Of a stretch of DNA of 64,000 bases, positions 25,485 through 34,909 are shown piece after piece (position 1 is the first letter of the stretch; each line of letters begins with the position of its first letter). Where the stretch lies: positions 3,047,001 through 3,111,000 of the forward strand of contig NZ_CP011567.1 of the NCBI RefSeq assembly GCF_001655615.1. Reading direction: 5' to 3'. Below the pieces are notes generated by a model. It did not search any database. It saw only the letters and a list, made by a program, of their open reading frames with translations, and had not been told where the DNA came from. This DNA comes from Pseudomonas sp. GR 6-02. Its GTDB lineage: Bacteria; Pseudomonadota; Gammaproteobacteria; Pseudomonadales; Pseudomonadaceae. The position numbers were made by a program, and so were the translations under genes.

Positions 25485-26165
25485 TCAGCTCCAGGCCGCT
25501 TTGGTTTTACGGCTGGAGTAGAGCGCCAGCAACACTGCAAAGGAGAACACCAGCATTGCCCCGGCCAGCCAATGGGCCTGGGCGTATTCCATGGCTTCGA
25601 CGTGATCGTAGATCTGCACCGAGACCACGCGGGTTTTGTCGGGAATGTTGCCACCGATCATCAGCACCACGCCAAACTCGCCGACGGTGTGGGCAAAACC
25701 GAGAATGGCCGCGGTGATGAAACCGGGACGGGCCAGCGGCACAATCACGCTGAAGAACGTGTCCCAGGGGTTGGCGCGCAAGGTGGCGGCCACTTCCAAT
25801 GGGCGAGTGCCGATGGCGGAAAAGGCATTTTGCAGCGGCTGGACCACGAACGGCATCGAGTACAGCACCGAGCCGATCACCAGCCCCGCAAAACTGAAGG
25901 TCAGGGTGCCGAGCCCCAGCGATTGGGTGAAGTGGCCGATCCACCCGTTCGGGCCAAGCGCCAACAGTAAATAAAAGCCAATCACCGTGGGTGGCAGCAC
26001 CAGGGGCAGGGCGACGATCGCCCCGACCGGGCCGCGTAACCAGGATTGGGTACGCGACAGCCATAACGCAATCGGAGTGCCAATGATCAGCAGGATGACC
26101 GTGGTCAGGGACGCCAGTTTCAGGGTCAGCCAGATCGCGGAGTAATCGGCACTCGATAGCGTCAT
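25485..26165 (-). CDS. modB: Molybdate ABC transporter permease ModB
   Basis: The 226-residue inner-membrane permease has about five membrane helices. It carries the EAA-like loop ([25 protein letters not shown], about residues 130-154) that contacts ModC. The ATG directly follows the modA stop codon (TAA then ATG), so translation is probably coupled. Confidence 0.95.
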   Translation of the reverse strand: MTLSSADYSAIWLTLKLASLTTVILLIIGTPIALWLSRTQSWLRGPVGAIVALPLVLPPTVIGFYLLLALGPNGWIGHFTQSLGLGTLTFSFAGLVIGSVLYSMPFVVQPLQNAFSAIGTRPLEVAATLRANPWDTFFSVIVPLARPGFITAAILGFAHTVGEFGVVLMIGGNIPDKTRVVSVQIYDHVEAMEYAQAHWLAGAMLVFSFAVLLALYSSRKTKAAWS

Positions 26166-26976
<811 letters not shown>

Positions 26977-27029
26977 AAATGCCTGTAAACGGAACTTGCC
27001 GGATGCGGAGTGCAAGGTAGGCAGCGAAC

Positions 27030-27162
27030 TGTGGCGAGGGAGCTTACCTGTGGCAAGGAGGCTTTCCTGTGGCGAGGGAGCTTGCTCCCGTTGGGGCGCG
27101 AAGCGCCCCCAAAAGCTCGCGACTGCTTCGCAGCCGAACGGGAGCAAGCTCCCTCGCCACAG
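27030..27162. repeat. Composite palindromic (REP/REPIN-like) repeat, family A
   Basis: CTGTGGCGAGGGAGCTTGCT (27067 onward) is matched by a perfect 24-bp inverse at 27139-27162. The loop holds a GGGGCGCGAAGCGCCCC hairpin. Two further degenerate direct copies of the arm start at 27030 and 27049. The same family occurs at 53726-53874 and 57985-58079. It lies between modA and the nitronate monooxygenase. Confidence 0.85.
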
Positions 27163-27184
27163 GTTGTGGTTAGTCGCAGCTTGA

Positions 27185-28249
27185 TTAGCGGTGAAGCAAT
27201 TTGGCCAATGCCTCATCCGCCAAACGCCGGGTAAGCTCTGCCGAAGTCAGTTCAACGCCCAGGGTGAACGCCTGCCCGGCCCAAAGGTTGCTGAAATCCG
27301 CTTCCCCTTTAGCCCGCAATGGCATCAGCGCACCGCCCGCCAAGGGGAAGGCCGGTGCCTTGGCGCTCATCGGCCCGAGTTCACGCATCACCCGATTGAG
27401 AATCCCGCGCGCCGGGCGCCCGGTGAAAATGTTGGTGACCGCTGTCTCGCTTTCCTTGGCCGTGCGCAACGCCTTGTGGTGGGACGCGCTGACCTTGGCC
27501 TCTGGCGTGAACAAATAAGCCGTACCTACCTGAACCGCCGATGCGCCCAGCATGAAAGCCGCTGCGACGCCACGCGCATCGCTAATCCCGCCCGCCGCAA
27601 TGACTGGCACTTTCACCGCATCAACGACCTGCGGCACCAGCGCGAAAGTACCCACCTGGCTGCTCAAGTCATCACTGAGGAACATGCCCCGGTGGCCGCC
27701 AGCCTCATAACCCATCGCAATGATCGCATCGCAGCCATGCTGCTCCAGCCAGATGGCTTCTTCGACCGTAGTCGCTGAGGAGAGAACTTTCGCTCCGGTG
27801 GCTTTTACCCGATCCAGCAGCGACTTTTCCGGCAGGCCGAAGTGAAAACTCACCACTGCGGGGCGAAACTCTTCGATCACTTCGCAGGCCGCGTTATCGA
27901 ACGGCGCGCGATTGGACACCGGCGTCGGTGCGTCGAAGTCGACGCCCAATTCCCGGTAGTACGGTTCCAGCAGATTCTTCCATTCCCGGGCGCGCTGCTC
28001 ATCCGGCGGCGGAGGTTGGTGGCAGAAGAAATTGACGTTGAACGGGCGCTGGGTGTGTTGGCGAATCGTCTTCAGTTCTTCGCGCAACTGCTCGATGCTC
28101 AGCATCGCGGCAGGCATCGAACCCAGGCCACCAGCGTTGCACGCAGCAATCACCATGGCCGAAGTCGTCGCGCCGGCCAAAGGGCCCTGGATGATCGGCA
28201 GCTCGATCCTGAGCAGGTCAAGAATGCGGGTGTCTGGCCATTGGCTCAT
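27185..28249 (-). CDS. Nitronate monooxygenase (NPD/FMN family)
   Basis: This FMN enzyme oxidises alkyl nitronates such as propionate 3-nitronate. The 354-residue protein is a TIM barrel with the N-terminal IIQGPLAGATTSAMVIAACN, the conserved VSFHFGLP, AMGYEAGGHRG with the catalytic His, and phosphate-binding AAGGISDARGVAAAFMLGA. The length fits class I enzymes. It ends 23 nt from the repeat at 27030-27162 and starts 214 nt from the divergent yhdH gene. Confidence 0.88.
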   Translation of the reverse strand: MSQWPDTRILDLLRIELPIIQGPLAGATTSAMVIAACNAGGLGSMPAAMLSIEQLREELKTIRQHTQRPFNVNFFCHQPPPPDEQRAREWKNLLEPYYRELGVDFDAPTPVSNRAPFDNAACEVIEEFRPAVVSFHFGLPEKSLLDRVKATGAKVLSSATTVEEAIWLEQHGCDAIIAMGYEAGGHRGMFLSDDLSSQVGTFALVPQVVDAVKVPVIAAGGISDARGVAAAFMLGASAVQVGTAYLFTPEAKVSASHHKALRTAKESETAVTNIFTGRPARGILNRVMRELGPMSAKAPAFPLAGGALMPLRAKGEADFSNLWAGQAFTLGVELTSAELTRRLADEALAKLLHR

Positions 28250-28463
28250 GTGCAGTGTTCTCCGACGTCGAAACAGGGCAGGGACGGTAGAAGCAAGTTT
28301 GTATCAGTAATGCCTGGCGCAAGGCCAGTCGAGTTTTTAATGCGTACAGGATGATCCGCAAGGCGCCAGCCGATGGGGATTGGCTTAAAGTCGGGTACGG
28401 TGATGGGGTTCCCTGTGTTATTTCAACAGCACGACAACTGAACGATTCCACCAGGAGGCAGTG

Positions 28464-29447
28464 ATGTTCAAAGGCATTCTGATCGACAAAGATGACAGCG
28501 GTTACCGGGCCACGCTGCAAGAGATCGCTGACGATCAATTGCCCGAGGGCGATGTGACGGTGCGTGTGGCGTACAGCACGCTGAACTTCAAGGATGGCCT
28601 GGCGATCACCGGCAGCAGCCCGGTGGTGCGCAAGTTCCCGATGGTGCCGGGGATCGATCTGGCGGGCACCGTCGAAGTCAGCAGTCATCCGGACTACAAG
28701 GTCGGTGATCACGTCCTGCTCAATGGCTGGGGTGTGGGTGAAGGACACTGGGGCGGGCTGGCGCAGAAAGCTCGCTTGAATGGCGAGTGGCTGATTCCGT
28801 TGCCCAAGGCATTCACCGCCGCGCAAGCGATGGCCGTCGGCACGGCCGGCTACACGGCGATGCTGAGCATCCTGGCGCTGGAGCACAATGGCGTGACTCC
28901 CGAGCAGGGCGAGGTGTTGGTGACGGGCGCCAACGGCGGTGTAGGCAGTTTCGCCATCGCGCTGCTGAGCAAGCTCGGCTACCGGGTGGTGGCCTCCACT
29001 GGCCGCACCTCCGAACACGACTACCTCAAGCAATTGGGCGCCAGTGAAATCATTGATCGCGCCACATTATCGGAGCCAGGCAAACCGTTGGCCAAGGAGC
29101 GTTGGGCGGCGGTGATCGACTCGGTCGGCAGCCACACACTGGCCAACGCTTGTGCGAGCACCAAGGCTAACGGCACCGTCGCCGCCTGCGGCCTGGCCCA
29201 GGGCATGGACTTCCCGGCGTCCGTCGCACCGTTCATATTGCGCGGCGTGACCCTGGCCGGGATCAACAGCGTGACCCAACCCAAAGCCCGGCGGATACTG
29301 GCCTGGAATCGCCTGGCCAAGGACCTGGATTTCGCCTTGCTACCGCTGATCAGCCACGAAATCGGCTTGAGCGAAGCCATCGACGCCGCGCCGCGCTTGC
29401 TTGCCGGGCAGTTGCGCGGCCGGGTGGTGGTCGACGTCAATCGTTGA
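28464..29447 (+). CDS. yhdH: YhdH/AcuI-type quinone oxidoreductase (acrylyl-CoA reductase family)
   Basis: This zinc-free medium-chain dehydrogenase of 327 residues uses NADPH; E. coli YhdH reduces acryloyl-CoA. The N-terminal GroES-like fold has YSTLNFKDGLAITG and PMVPGIDLAGTV. The nucleotide site is VTGANGGVGSFAIALL (about residues 151-166). AGGAGG precedes ATG 28464; the GTG at 28461 is less likely. It stands as a single gene. Confidence 0.9.
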   Translation: MFKGILIDKDDSGYRATLQEIADDQLPEGDVTVRVAYSTLNFKDGLAITGSSPVVRKFPMVPGIDLAGTVEVSSHPDYKVGDHVLLNGWGVGEGHWGGLAQKARLNGEWLIPLPKAFTAAQAMAVGTAGYTAMLSILALEHNGVTPEQGEVLVTGANGGVGSFAIALLSKLGYRVVASTGRTSEHDYLKQLGASEIIDRATLSEPGKPLAKERWAAVIDSVGSHTLANACASTKANGTVAACGLAQGMDFPASVAPFILRGVTLAGINSVTQPKARRILAWNRLAKDLDFALLPLISHEIGLSEAIDAAPRLLAGQLRGRVVVDVNR

Positions 29448-29508
29448 TCGTTTCAGCATCAATCAATCAATCAAACAGACAAACTGTAGCGACAAGGAAT
29501 ATCGACCA

Positions 29509-29997
29509 ATGGATGTAAAACTGCGCGAAGTGCAGCCCTTCAGCGTCTCGGGTTTGCAGGTGCGAACCCGCAATGCAGCAGAGCAGCAGCCGGATACCGC
29601 ACGTATCGGCCCTATGTGGGAACGGTTTTTCGTCGAGGATATTTTCGACAAGATCGCCCACAAACAACCGGATTCCTTTATGTACGGCGTGTATTCCAAC
29701 TACGAGTCCGACGCGTCGGGCCACTTCGATGTGACCGCGGGAGTGGCAGTCACCGCGCCCTCCGAGGGCTTTGCGCAGATTCAGGTTGAGGGCGGCGATT
29801 ACCTGGTGTTCAGCGCCAAAGGGGTGATGCCCGATAGCGTCATTCAGGCCTGGGGCTTTATCTGGGCCTACTTCGAGGACAACCCGCTGGTTCGCCGCAA
29901 GTTCGCCACGGACTTCGAGGTCTACACCGGGCCTGAGTCCGTGGCGGTCTATATCGGCATTCAGGACCCGGACGCGTTTTCACGTTCCAGCAACTGA
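29509..29997 (+). CDS. GyrI-like / effector-binding domain protein
   Basis: The 162-residue protein resembles the stand-alone GyrI-like small-molecule binding family. Motifs include FSVSGLQVRTRNA, YGVYSNYESDASGHFDVTAGV and a C-terminal DFEVYTGPESVAVYIGI strand. It has no DNA-binding domain. The ATG at 29509 is chosen because the in-frame upstream part overlaps yhdH. Its 3' end overlaps the convergent ada gene by 37 nt. Confidence 0.75.
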   Translation: MDVKLREVQPFSVSGLQVRTRNAAEQQPDTARIGPMWERFFVEDIFDKIAHKQPDSFMYGVYSNYESDASGHFDVTAGVAVTAPSEGFAQIQVEGGDYLVFSAKGVMPDSVIQAWGFIWAYFEDNPLVRRKFATDFEVYTGPESVAVYIGIQDPDAFSRSSN

Positions 29998-31034
29998 CGC
30001 TTGCGTTCCACGCCCCAGCGGTAGCCCGACAGGTTGCCGTCGCTGCGCACCACGCGATGGCAAGGGATCGCCACCGCCAAACTATTCGCGCCACAGGCCT
30101 GGGCCACGGCGCGCATGGCTTTCGGCGCGCCGATGCGCTTAGCGATATCGGCGTAACTGGCGGTGCTACCGGCGGGAATCTCCCGCAGGGCTTGCCATAC
30201 CCGCTCTTGAAACGCTGTGCCGCGTACATCCAGCGGCAAATCCAGGCCGAGGGCCGGGGCTTCGATAAAGCCGACGACCTTGGCGATCAACTGCTCGAAC
30301 TCGTGATCGGCGCCAATCAGGTTGGCGCGGCGAAACTTGTCCTGCAGGTCGCAGACCAGTTGATGCGGGTCGTCGCCCAGCAGAATTGCGCAGACTCCGC
30401 GCTCACTTTGTGCCACCAGAATCGATCCCAGAGAGCACTGGCCGACGGCAAAGCGAATGTCGTTATTCTGCCCGGCCGCGCGATAGTCGCCGGGTGTCAT
30501 GCCGAGCAATTGATCCGCTGCCTCATAGAAACGGCTGTTGGAATTGAATCCGGCGTCATACAGCGCATCGGTAACCGTGCCGCCATCGGTCAGGCGCTCG
30601 CGAACCTTGCGTGAACGATGGGCGGTGGCGTAGCCCTTGGGCGTCAGGCCGGTGATGGCCTTGAACACGCGGTGGAAGTGGAAACTGCTCAAACCGGCTG
30701 CATCCGCCAGCTCATTCAACGCCGGCAACGTTTCGGCGGATTCGATTTGACGGCACGCGGCAGCCACGGTCGCGGCATGTTGCGCCGCGACGTCGCTGTG
30801 ATCTTTCGCGGCCCGTTTGCTGGGGCGATAACCCGCCGCCTGAGCTTGCTCGGCCGTGTCGAAGAATTCGACGTTCTGCGGTTTCGGCAGGCGTGCCAGG
30901 CTGCTGGGGCGACAGTAGATACCGGTGGTTTTCACCGCATACACAAACTGCCCGTCGGCACGTGGATCGCGCGCGACCACGGCGGCCCAGCGAGGATCGT
31001 TTTCGGTGGCGATTGTTGGCGATTGAGTTGTCAT
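29961..31034 (-). CDS. ada: Ada-type methyltransferase/regulator with degenerate zinc site
   Basis: The protein of about 357 residues has three parts: an N-terminal Ada domain (1-80), an AraC-type helix-turn-helix (about 90-185) and a C-terminal O6-methylguanine-DNA methyltransferase with active-site PCHRV (Cys325). The N-domain keeps the methyl-acceptor Cys41 (GIYCRPSS). The three other zinc cysteines are replaced: Ser45 in CRPSS, and Ser72 and Ala75 in RPSKRA. Base removal should therefore work, but methylphosphotriester sensing may not. It lies downstream of two oxygenase genes on the same strand. The start is uncertain (31034 or 31061). Confidence 0.88.
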   Translation of the reverse strand: MTTQSPTIATENDPRWAAVVARDPRADGQFVYAVKTTGIYCRPSSLARLPKPQNVEFFDTAEQAQAAGYRPSKRAAKDHSDVAAQHAATVAAACRQIESAETLPALNELADAAGLSSFHFHRVFKAITGLTPKGYATAHRSRKVRERLTDGGTVTDALYDAGFNSNSRFYEAADQLLGMTPGDYRAAGQNNDIRFAVGQCSLGSILVAQSERGVCAILLGDDPHQLVCDLQDKFRRANLIGADHEFEQLIAKVVGFIEAPALGLDLPLDVRGTAFQERVWQALREIPAGSTASYADIAKRIGAPKAMRAVAQACGANSLAVAIPCHRVVRSDGNLSGYRWGVERKRQLLERENASGS

Positions 31035-31121
31035 GGCTTCATGTCCGTTGACCCGTTTCATGCAGATTAACCAGCCGGCACCGACGCCACACTCCGGGTC
31101 TTGCGGTCGAATTCGACTGCA

Positions 31122-31787
31122 TCATTGCGCAGTACGAAAAGTGAAATTGATCCGCTGTTCGCCCAGCCGCGGATGCTGGCCTTCCTTGATCGGCAATACG
31201 CCGTGGTAACGCAAACGGTCCACACCGCCCCAAACCACGATATCACCGTGAAACAGCGGCACTCGCTGGCTTTTGGCGTTGCGTTCGAGGCCGCCGAACA
31301 GGAACGTCGCCGGCAACCCCAAAGACACCGACACGATGGGGGCGGTGTAGGCGTTTTCGTTTTTGTCCTGATGCAACGACATCCTGGCCCCGGGAACATA
31401 GCGGTTGATCAGGCAGGAATCCGGTACGAACGCTATAAACCCTGCTTCTCGCGCCGCCGCCTGGGCCAGTTCGAAAAACACCTCGGGCATTTCAGGCCAG
31501 GGCGCGCCGGTCTGCGGATCGTTGCGGGTGTATCGGTAGCCGTTGCGGTCGGTGGTCCAGCCCCAGGTGCCGCAACTGCTCAAGGCCACCGACATGGTAA
31601 AGCCACCGGGCGTGACCATCTGCCGAAACGGCGCCGCTGTCAGAACCGCCTCCAGCGCCGGTAGTAACCGGTCAAGCCAGGGCAGGGCAAAGCCCCTCAG
31701 GACGTAGGATTGTTCGCCAATCTGCTCGCGCCTGGGCTGCTGCTCGGGTTCTGCGTCGGCAAACAGATCGAAGGTAATCGGGTTCAT
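31122..31787 (-). CDS. alkB: AlkB-like Fe(II)/2-oxoglutarate DNA dealkylase
   Basis: This 221-residue enzyme would oxidatively remove alkyl groups from DNA bases. It shows the HxD motif in MSLHQDKNE, the distal His in DRLRYHGV, the Arg pair in GEQRINFTFR, and substrate loop GYRYTRNDPQTG. The ATG at 31787 sits four bases after the stop of the upstream oxygenase, and ada follows 87 nt downstream. The three genes look like an adaptive response cluster. Confidence 0.9.
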   Translation of the reverse strand: MNPITFDLFADAEPEQQPRREQIGEQSYVLRGFALPWLDRLLPALEAVLTAAPFRQMVTPGGFTMSVALSSCGTWGWTTDRNGYRYTRNDPQTGAPWPEMPEVFFELAQAAAREAGFIAFVPDSCLINRYVPGARMSLHQDKNENAYTAPIVSVSLGLPATFLFGGLERNAKSQRVPLFHGDIVVWGGVDRLRYHGVLPIKEGQHPRLGEQRINFTFRTAQ

Positions 31788-31791
31788 GGGC

Positions 31792-32523
31792 TCATAACGC
31801 ATCGTGAAAGATGATTCCAAGGGTATGCCGTTTTCCACTGTGCAGGCGACTCACCCCATGACGCAGGGTCACTCGGTAATAGCCGCGAACGCCTTTAACC
31901 GGGCGCTGATTCACGGCAAAAATCAACGCGTCACCTTTCTTCAGTCCGATGACTTGCGGGCGCGATTGCATCCGTGGGCGTTGTTCGGTCAGCACAAATT
32001 CGCCACCGGTAAAGTCCTCTCCCGGTTCTGACAGCAGAATCGCCACTTGCAGCGGGAACACGTGTTCGCCGTACAGATCCTGATGCAAGCAGTTGTAGTC
32101 CTGCGGGCCGTATTGCAGCAATAAAGGTGTCGGGCGTTCCTGACCGGCGGCATGGCAGCGTTGCAGAAACGCTTCGTGGGATTCGGGGAAACGGGTCGGC
32201 AGATCCATGCATTCGTACCAGCGATTGGCGATGGGAACCAGTCGAGGGTAGAGCGCGCTGCGCAATCGGGCCACCGGATCCGGCAGCGGGTATCTGAAGT
32301 ATTTGTACTCGCCACGGCCAAAACCGTGGCGCGCCATCACCACTTTCGAGCGAAAGGGTTCGGGGCAGTCGTACAGGGCGCTTATTTCATCGCAGGTCTT
32401 ATGGCTTAAAAGCGATTTGATGATCGCGCAGCCATCCTGGTCGAGTTGCTGCGTAAGTTTGCCCCAGTCGAGGGCATCGTGGTGAATCGGATCGGTAAGC
32501 AAGGGTTCTGACTCCTTGACCAA
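31792..32523 (-). CDS. 2OG-Fe(II) oxygenase (prolyl 4-hydroxylase-like, Oxygenase-NA family)
   Basis: The 243-residue protein has HQDLYGEHVFPLQVAILLS with the metal His and Asp, TGGEFVLTEQRPRMQSR, a distal His in TLRHGVSRLHSG, and a 2-oxoglutarate Arg in GKRHTLGIIFHDA. It belongs to a family often found beside alkB and ada in Pseudomonas, though its substrate is not established. It is the first gene of the cluster. The gap upstream (32524-32631) holds the likely promoter. Confidence 0.82.
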   Translation of the reverse strand: MVKESEPLLTDPIHHDALDWGKLTQQLDQDGCAIIKSLLSHKTCDEISALYDCPEPFRSKVVMARHGFGRGEYKYFRYPLPDPVARLRSALYPRLVPIANRWYECMDLPTRFPESHEAFLQRCHAAGQERPTPLLLQYGPQDYNCLHQDLYGEHVFPLQVAILLSEPGEDFTGGEFVLTEQRPRMQSRPQVIGLKKGDALIFAVNQRPVKGVRGYYRVTLRHGVSRLHSGKRHTLGIIFHDAL

Positions 32524-32631
32524 AAGGTCGAGGCGGCCAGTTTAGAGAGCGTTGCGGGAGCGGGCACTCCGGCGCTTGCGGTCGAATTCGCGAGAGGGGA
32601 GCAGACGTCCATGTTGTCGCTCCAGATCGCG

Positions 32632-32808
32632 TTACAGCGCTTTGCTGACGCTGATCTCGCTGATGACGTCTTCGCTCTGGCCATGCAGCTTGTCAAGCGC
32701 AGCCTTGGCTTCTTCTGCAGTGCCGTTTTCAAGCTGGGCGAATTCGAAGCGACGTTCGCCGTTGAGTTTGTATTTGATGACGTATTTGGTCGTCTGGGCC
32801 ACGGTCAT
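32632..32808 (-). CDS. 58-residue hypothetical protein
   Basis: This short frame reads MTVAQTTKYVIKYKL then NGERRFEFAQ, a charged helix (TAEEAKAALDKLHG) and ISEISVSKAL. That is a compact beta-alpha-beta pattern with coding-like composition. It starts 22 nt after the DUF1883 gene on the same strand, so the two are likely one operon. A GGCAGGT lies upstream of ATG 32808. No family is recognised. Confidence 0.7.
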   Translation of the reverse strand: MTVAQTTKYVIKYKLNGERRFEFAQLENGTAEEAKAALDKLHGQSEDVISEISVSKAL

Positions 32809-32830
32809 ACCTGCCTGTTCTGGTGTGGGT

Positions 32831-33133
32831 TCAGCTCAGCTTCGAGCTGGAGCGGCGGATGATCTTGATCGAGTGCGTCAGGGTCGGTTTGCGGGTCACG
32901 CTGATCGGCCGGCGGTTGACCGTGTCGATGGTGATGTTCCAGAAACCGGTGCTTGGCGCGGTGATCCGGGCCGGGAAGGTGTCGAATGCGCCACCGTGAT
33001 ACGTGTGACGGCCGCCGTTCTTGAAGCTGCGGAAGTTGGCGTCGTTCATCAAGCGGATGTTGCACATTTGGGAGCACTGAATGACGACGATGTCGTCTTC
33101 GTTGAGGTGCTCGCGCTGGTGGATAAATTTCAT
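32831..33133 (-). CDS. DUF1883 domain protein
   Basis: The 100-residue protein is typical of DUF1883: MKFIHQREHLNEDDIVVIQ, CNIRLMNDANFRSF, GGRHTYHGGAFDTFPA and PSTGFWNITIDT. In one characterised context DUF1883 is fused to TIR domains, but the stand-alone role is unknown. GGAGGCGCC precedes the ATG. It is followed by the 58-residue gene. Confidence 0.82.
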   Translation of the reverse strand: MKFIHQREHLNEDDIVVIQCSQMCNIRLMNDANFRSFKNGGRHTYHGGAFDTFPARITAPSTGFWNITIDTVNRRPISVTRKPTLTHSIKIIRRSSSKLS

Positions 33134-33345
33134 GAGGCGCCTCCAGAAGGGCTTTTTCTACAAAATCAAAACGATAGCATGGGCGATTGGCGCAGTTTAT
33201 CAGCCCGAACAGGTTATTATCTGGCTGTCGGGGTCCGCTTTGACAATTAAAAACAGTTATTTGGAATTCTATGAGCGATAAATGCAGGGAGCCTTGGAGA
33301 AAAACAGCATTTGTGCTGTCGGAGGGTCTTTATCGGAGGTTTCAT

Positions 33346-33702
33346 ATGAAATGGGGTGTTCTGGTCGTGCCGTTTGTATTGGCAGTGGGTGGATGTGCGA
33401 CGGTCTCGGACATCACTGCGTCGTTGCCTACCATGAACGTGATTTCAGGCAAGAAACCCCATGAGTACGCCCAGTGCCTGGTCGAGAAATTGGCCAGTAG
33501 CCGTGGGGCCTTGCAAGTCGAGCCGCAAAAGGATGGCATGCGGGTGATTGTGCCGCAGAAGTTCTCCTCGGGGCCGGCAGCGGTGTTTGACATTGAAGAC
33601 CGCTCCGGTGGCAGCAGCATCAAACTGCATGAGCGCATCTCCAATGTGCCGTTGCGCCCATGGGATGTACGCAATGCCGCCACCGCGTGCATTTCCGGCT
33701 GA
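33346..33702 (+). CDS. Small lipoprotein
   Basis: The 118-residue protein has a lipoprotein signal ending in the lipobox AVGGC (Cys at about residue 16). The body KPHEYAQCLVEKLASSRGALQ and PAAVFDIEDRSGGSSIKLHER suggests a compact periplasmic domain. ATG 33346 is preceded by CGGAGG. A hairpin follows the gene. The function is unknown. Confidence 0.75.
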   Translation: MKWGVLVVPFVLAVGGCATVSDITASLPTMNVISGKKPHEYAQCLVEKLASSRGALQVEPQKDGMRVIVPQKFSSGPAAVFDIEDRSGGSSIKLHERISNVPLRPWDVRNAATACISG

Positions 33703-33725
33703 TAGACTACCCCCGGTCAGCATCG

Positions 33726-33754
33726 ATGCCGTCAAAGTCGCACTTTGACGGCAT
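33726..33754 (+). terminator. Hairpin after the lipoprotein gene
   Basis: ATGCCGTCAAAGT and ACTTTGACGGCAT form a perfect 13-bp stem with a 3-nt loop. The T-run is weak. It ends 20 nt before the next start codon. Confidence 0.55.
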
Positions 33755-33774
33755 TGTCATTTCTGGAGTCGAGC

Positions 33775-34005
33775 ATGAAACGAGAGCAGGTGCGGGAGCG
33801 CCACGCAGAGGGTCATATCTCTGCCACCCATGTGATTCAGAACCCGGCGAATCCGGGGGAGTGGATCGTATTTTTCAAGAAAAGCGCCGGGCGCAGTTTT
33901 TTCCTGGTGGATGACAACGATGAAGTCGAGTCCTTCAGCCGCCTCGACGATTTGATCGAGACGGTACGCGGGCTCGGGATCAAGTTCGCCGAAATCCATA
34001 TGTAG
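33775..34005 (+). CDS. Small hypothetical protein
   Basis: The 76-residue protein MKREQVRERHAEGHISATHV continues with NPGEWIVFFKKSAGRSFFLVDD and SRLDDLIETVRGLGIKFAEIHM, a beta-hairpin plus helix layout. I do not recognise a named family with certainty. The ATG at 33775 is chosen over the longer frame from 33745 because that would run through the hairpin. It is convergent with the next lipoprotein gene. Confidence 0.65.
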   Translation: MKREQVRERHAEGHISATHVIQNPANPGEWIVFFKKSAGRSFFLVDDNDEVESFSRLDDLIETVRGLGIKFAEIHM

Positions 34006-34018
34006 GGCAATGGGTGCC

Positions 34019-34300
34019 CTACTTGCAGACCACCACCACACTGCGGTTCTTGTAATTGCCGACGTCGACGCCCAGGGTTTTGTCGCTTTCCTTGGTCGAA
34101 GGTGTACCGTCGGTACCGACAATCCGATAGCCGGTACCGGCGCAAGAGGCATCGGCTTTTTCGTAGCAACTGGCCCAGGCGTTGGCTTCCCCGGAGCAGT
34201 CGATGGTCAGGCCTTGCTCGCCATTTTTCAGGTAAGTCGTTTCTGACGTGGCGCAGCCACTCAGGGCCAGTACCGCAATCAGTGGCAAGAATCTTTTCAT
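34019..34300 (-). CDS. Small lipoprotein with paired cysteines
   Basis: The 93-residue protein has the lipobox ALSGC (Cys16) after a short hydrophobic signal. Four further cysteines follow (TIDCSG, ASCYEK, ASCAGTG and the C-terminal VVCK), probably two disulfides in the periplasm. It resembles small Pseudomonas lipoproteins of unknown role. Confidence 0.75.
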   Translation of the reverse strand: MKRFLPLIAVLALSGCATSETTYLKNGEQGLTIDCSGEANAWASCYEKADASCAGTGYRIVGTDGTPSTKESDKTLGVDVGNYKNRSVVVVCK

Positions 34301-34393
34301 GTCGTGGTCGTCGTCAGTGATGGGGGCTAAACGCTATGACAGCGGCTGCAACGAAAGGTTATAGCGATTGGCCACTTCGTTGCAGGCATTCAC

Positions 34394-34420
34394 AAAAAAG
34401 CCCTGCGCAAAGACAGGGCT
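34394..34420 (-). terminator. Intrinsic terminator after the gene at 34441-34629
   Basis: On the minus strand AGCCCTG-TCTTTGCG-CAGGGCT is followed by TTTTTG, 20 nt past the stop codon. Confidence 0.85.
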
Positions 34421-34440
34421 GCGGTCGCGCCAGGTTCAGC

Positions 34441-34629
34441 TCAAGGCTTGTCTTTGCCGCGCCGCTTGGGTGCTGCGGGTTGATCCTGCAACACCGATGC
34501 CACTTCAATCGCCAACGCTTCTGTAGGGAACGGCCCGGCAATATTCTCGCCGCCGACGCTGTCTATCCACCACTGGCCGTCTTTCGCCTGATTGATCAGG
34601 TACCCGTTGACGCTTTTTGCTGCCGACAT
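34441..34629 (-). CDS. Small hypothetical protein
   Basis: This 62-residue protein contains VNGYLINQAKDGQWWIDSV and a GPFPTEALAIEVASVL helix, and ends in a basic tail. ATG 34629 follows CGAGGCAG. It is followed by a clear terminator, so it appears to be a real monocistronic gene. No function is known to me. Confidence 0.7.
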   Translation of the reverse strand: MSAAKSVNGYLINQAKDGQWWIDSVGGENIAGPFPTEALAIEVASVLQDQPAAPKRRGKDKP

Positions 34630-34909
34630 CTATCTGCCTCGTTGGCTGGTTCAGGTGCGCAATGATAGCGCCAAATGCCCTCAACGGGTGCCGATGGGTG
34701 TAGGGTGGGGCAGATTGTCGCTAGACTGATGGCCGCGCAGGTCGTCGATCTCTGCTATCTATAAGACGTTGTGCAGCTTATCTGCGGAACTATCCATCAG
34801 AATATTTCTCTATGATGGCGTCGGTTAGCCAGTGCGGGGCATTGTAAGGTGCACGCCGCCTGATTAGACTGCGCCGAAACTCGTACACACAGCCCTTTCA
34901 AGGACTTAT

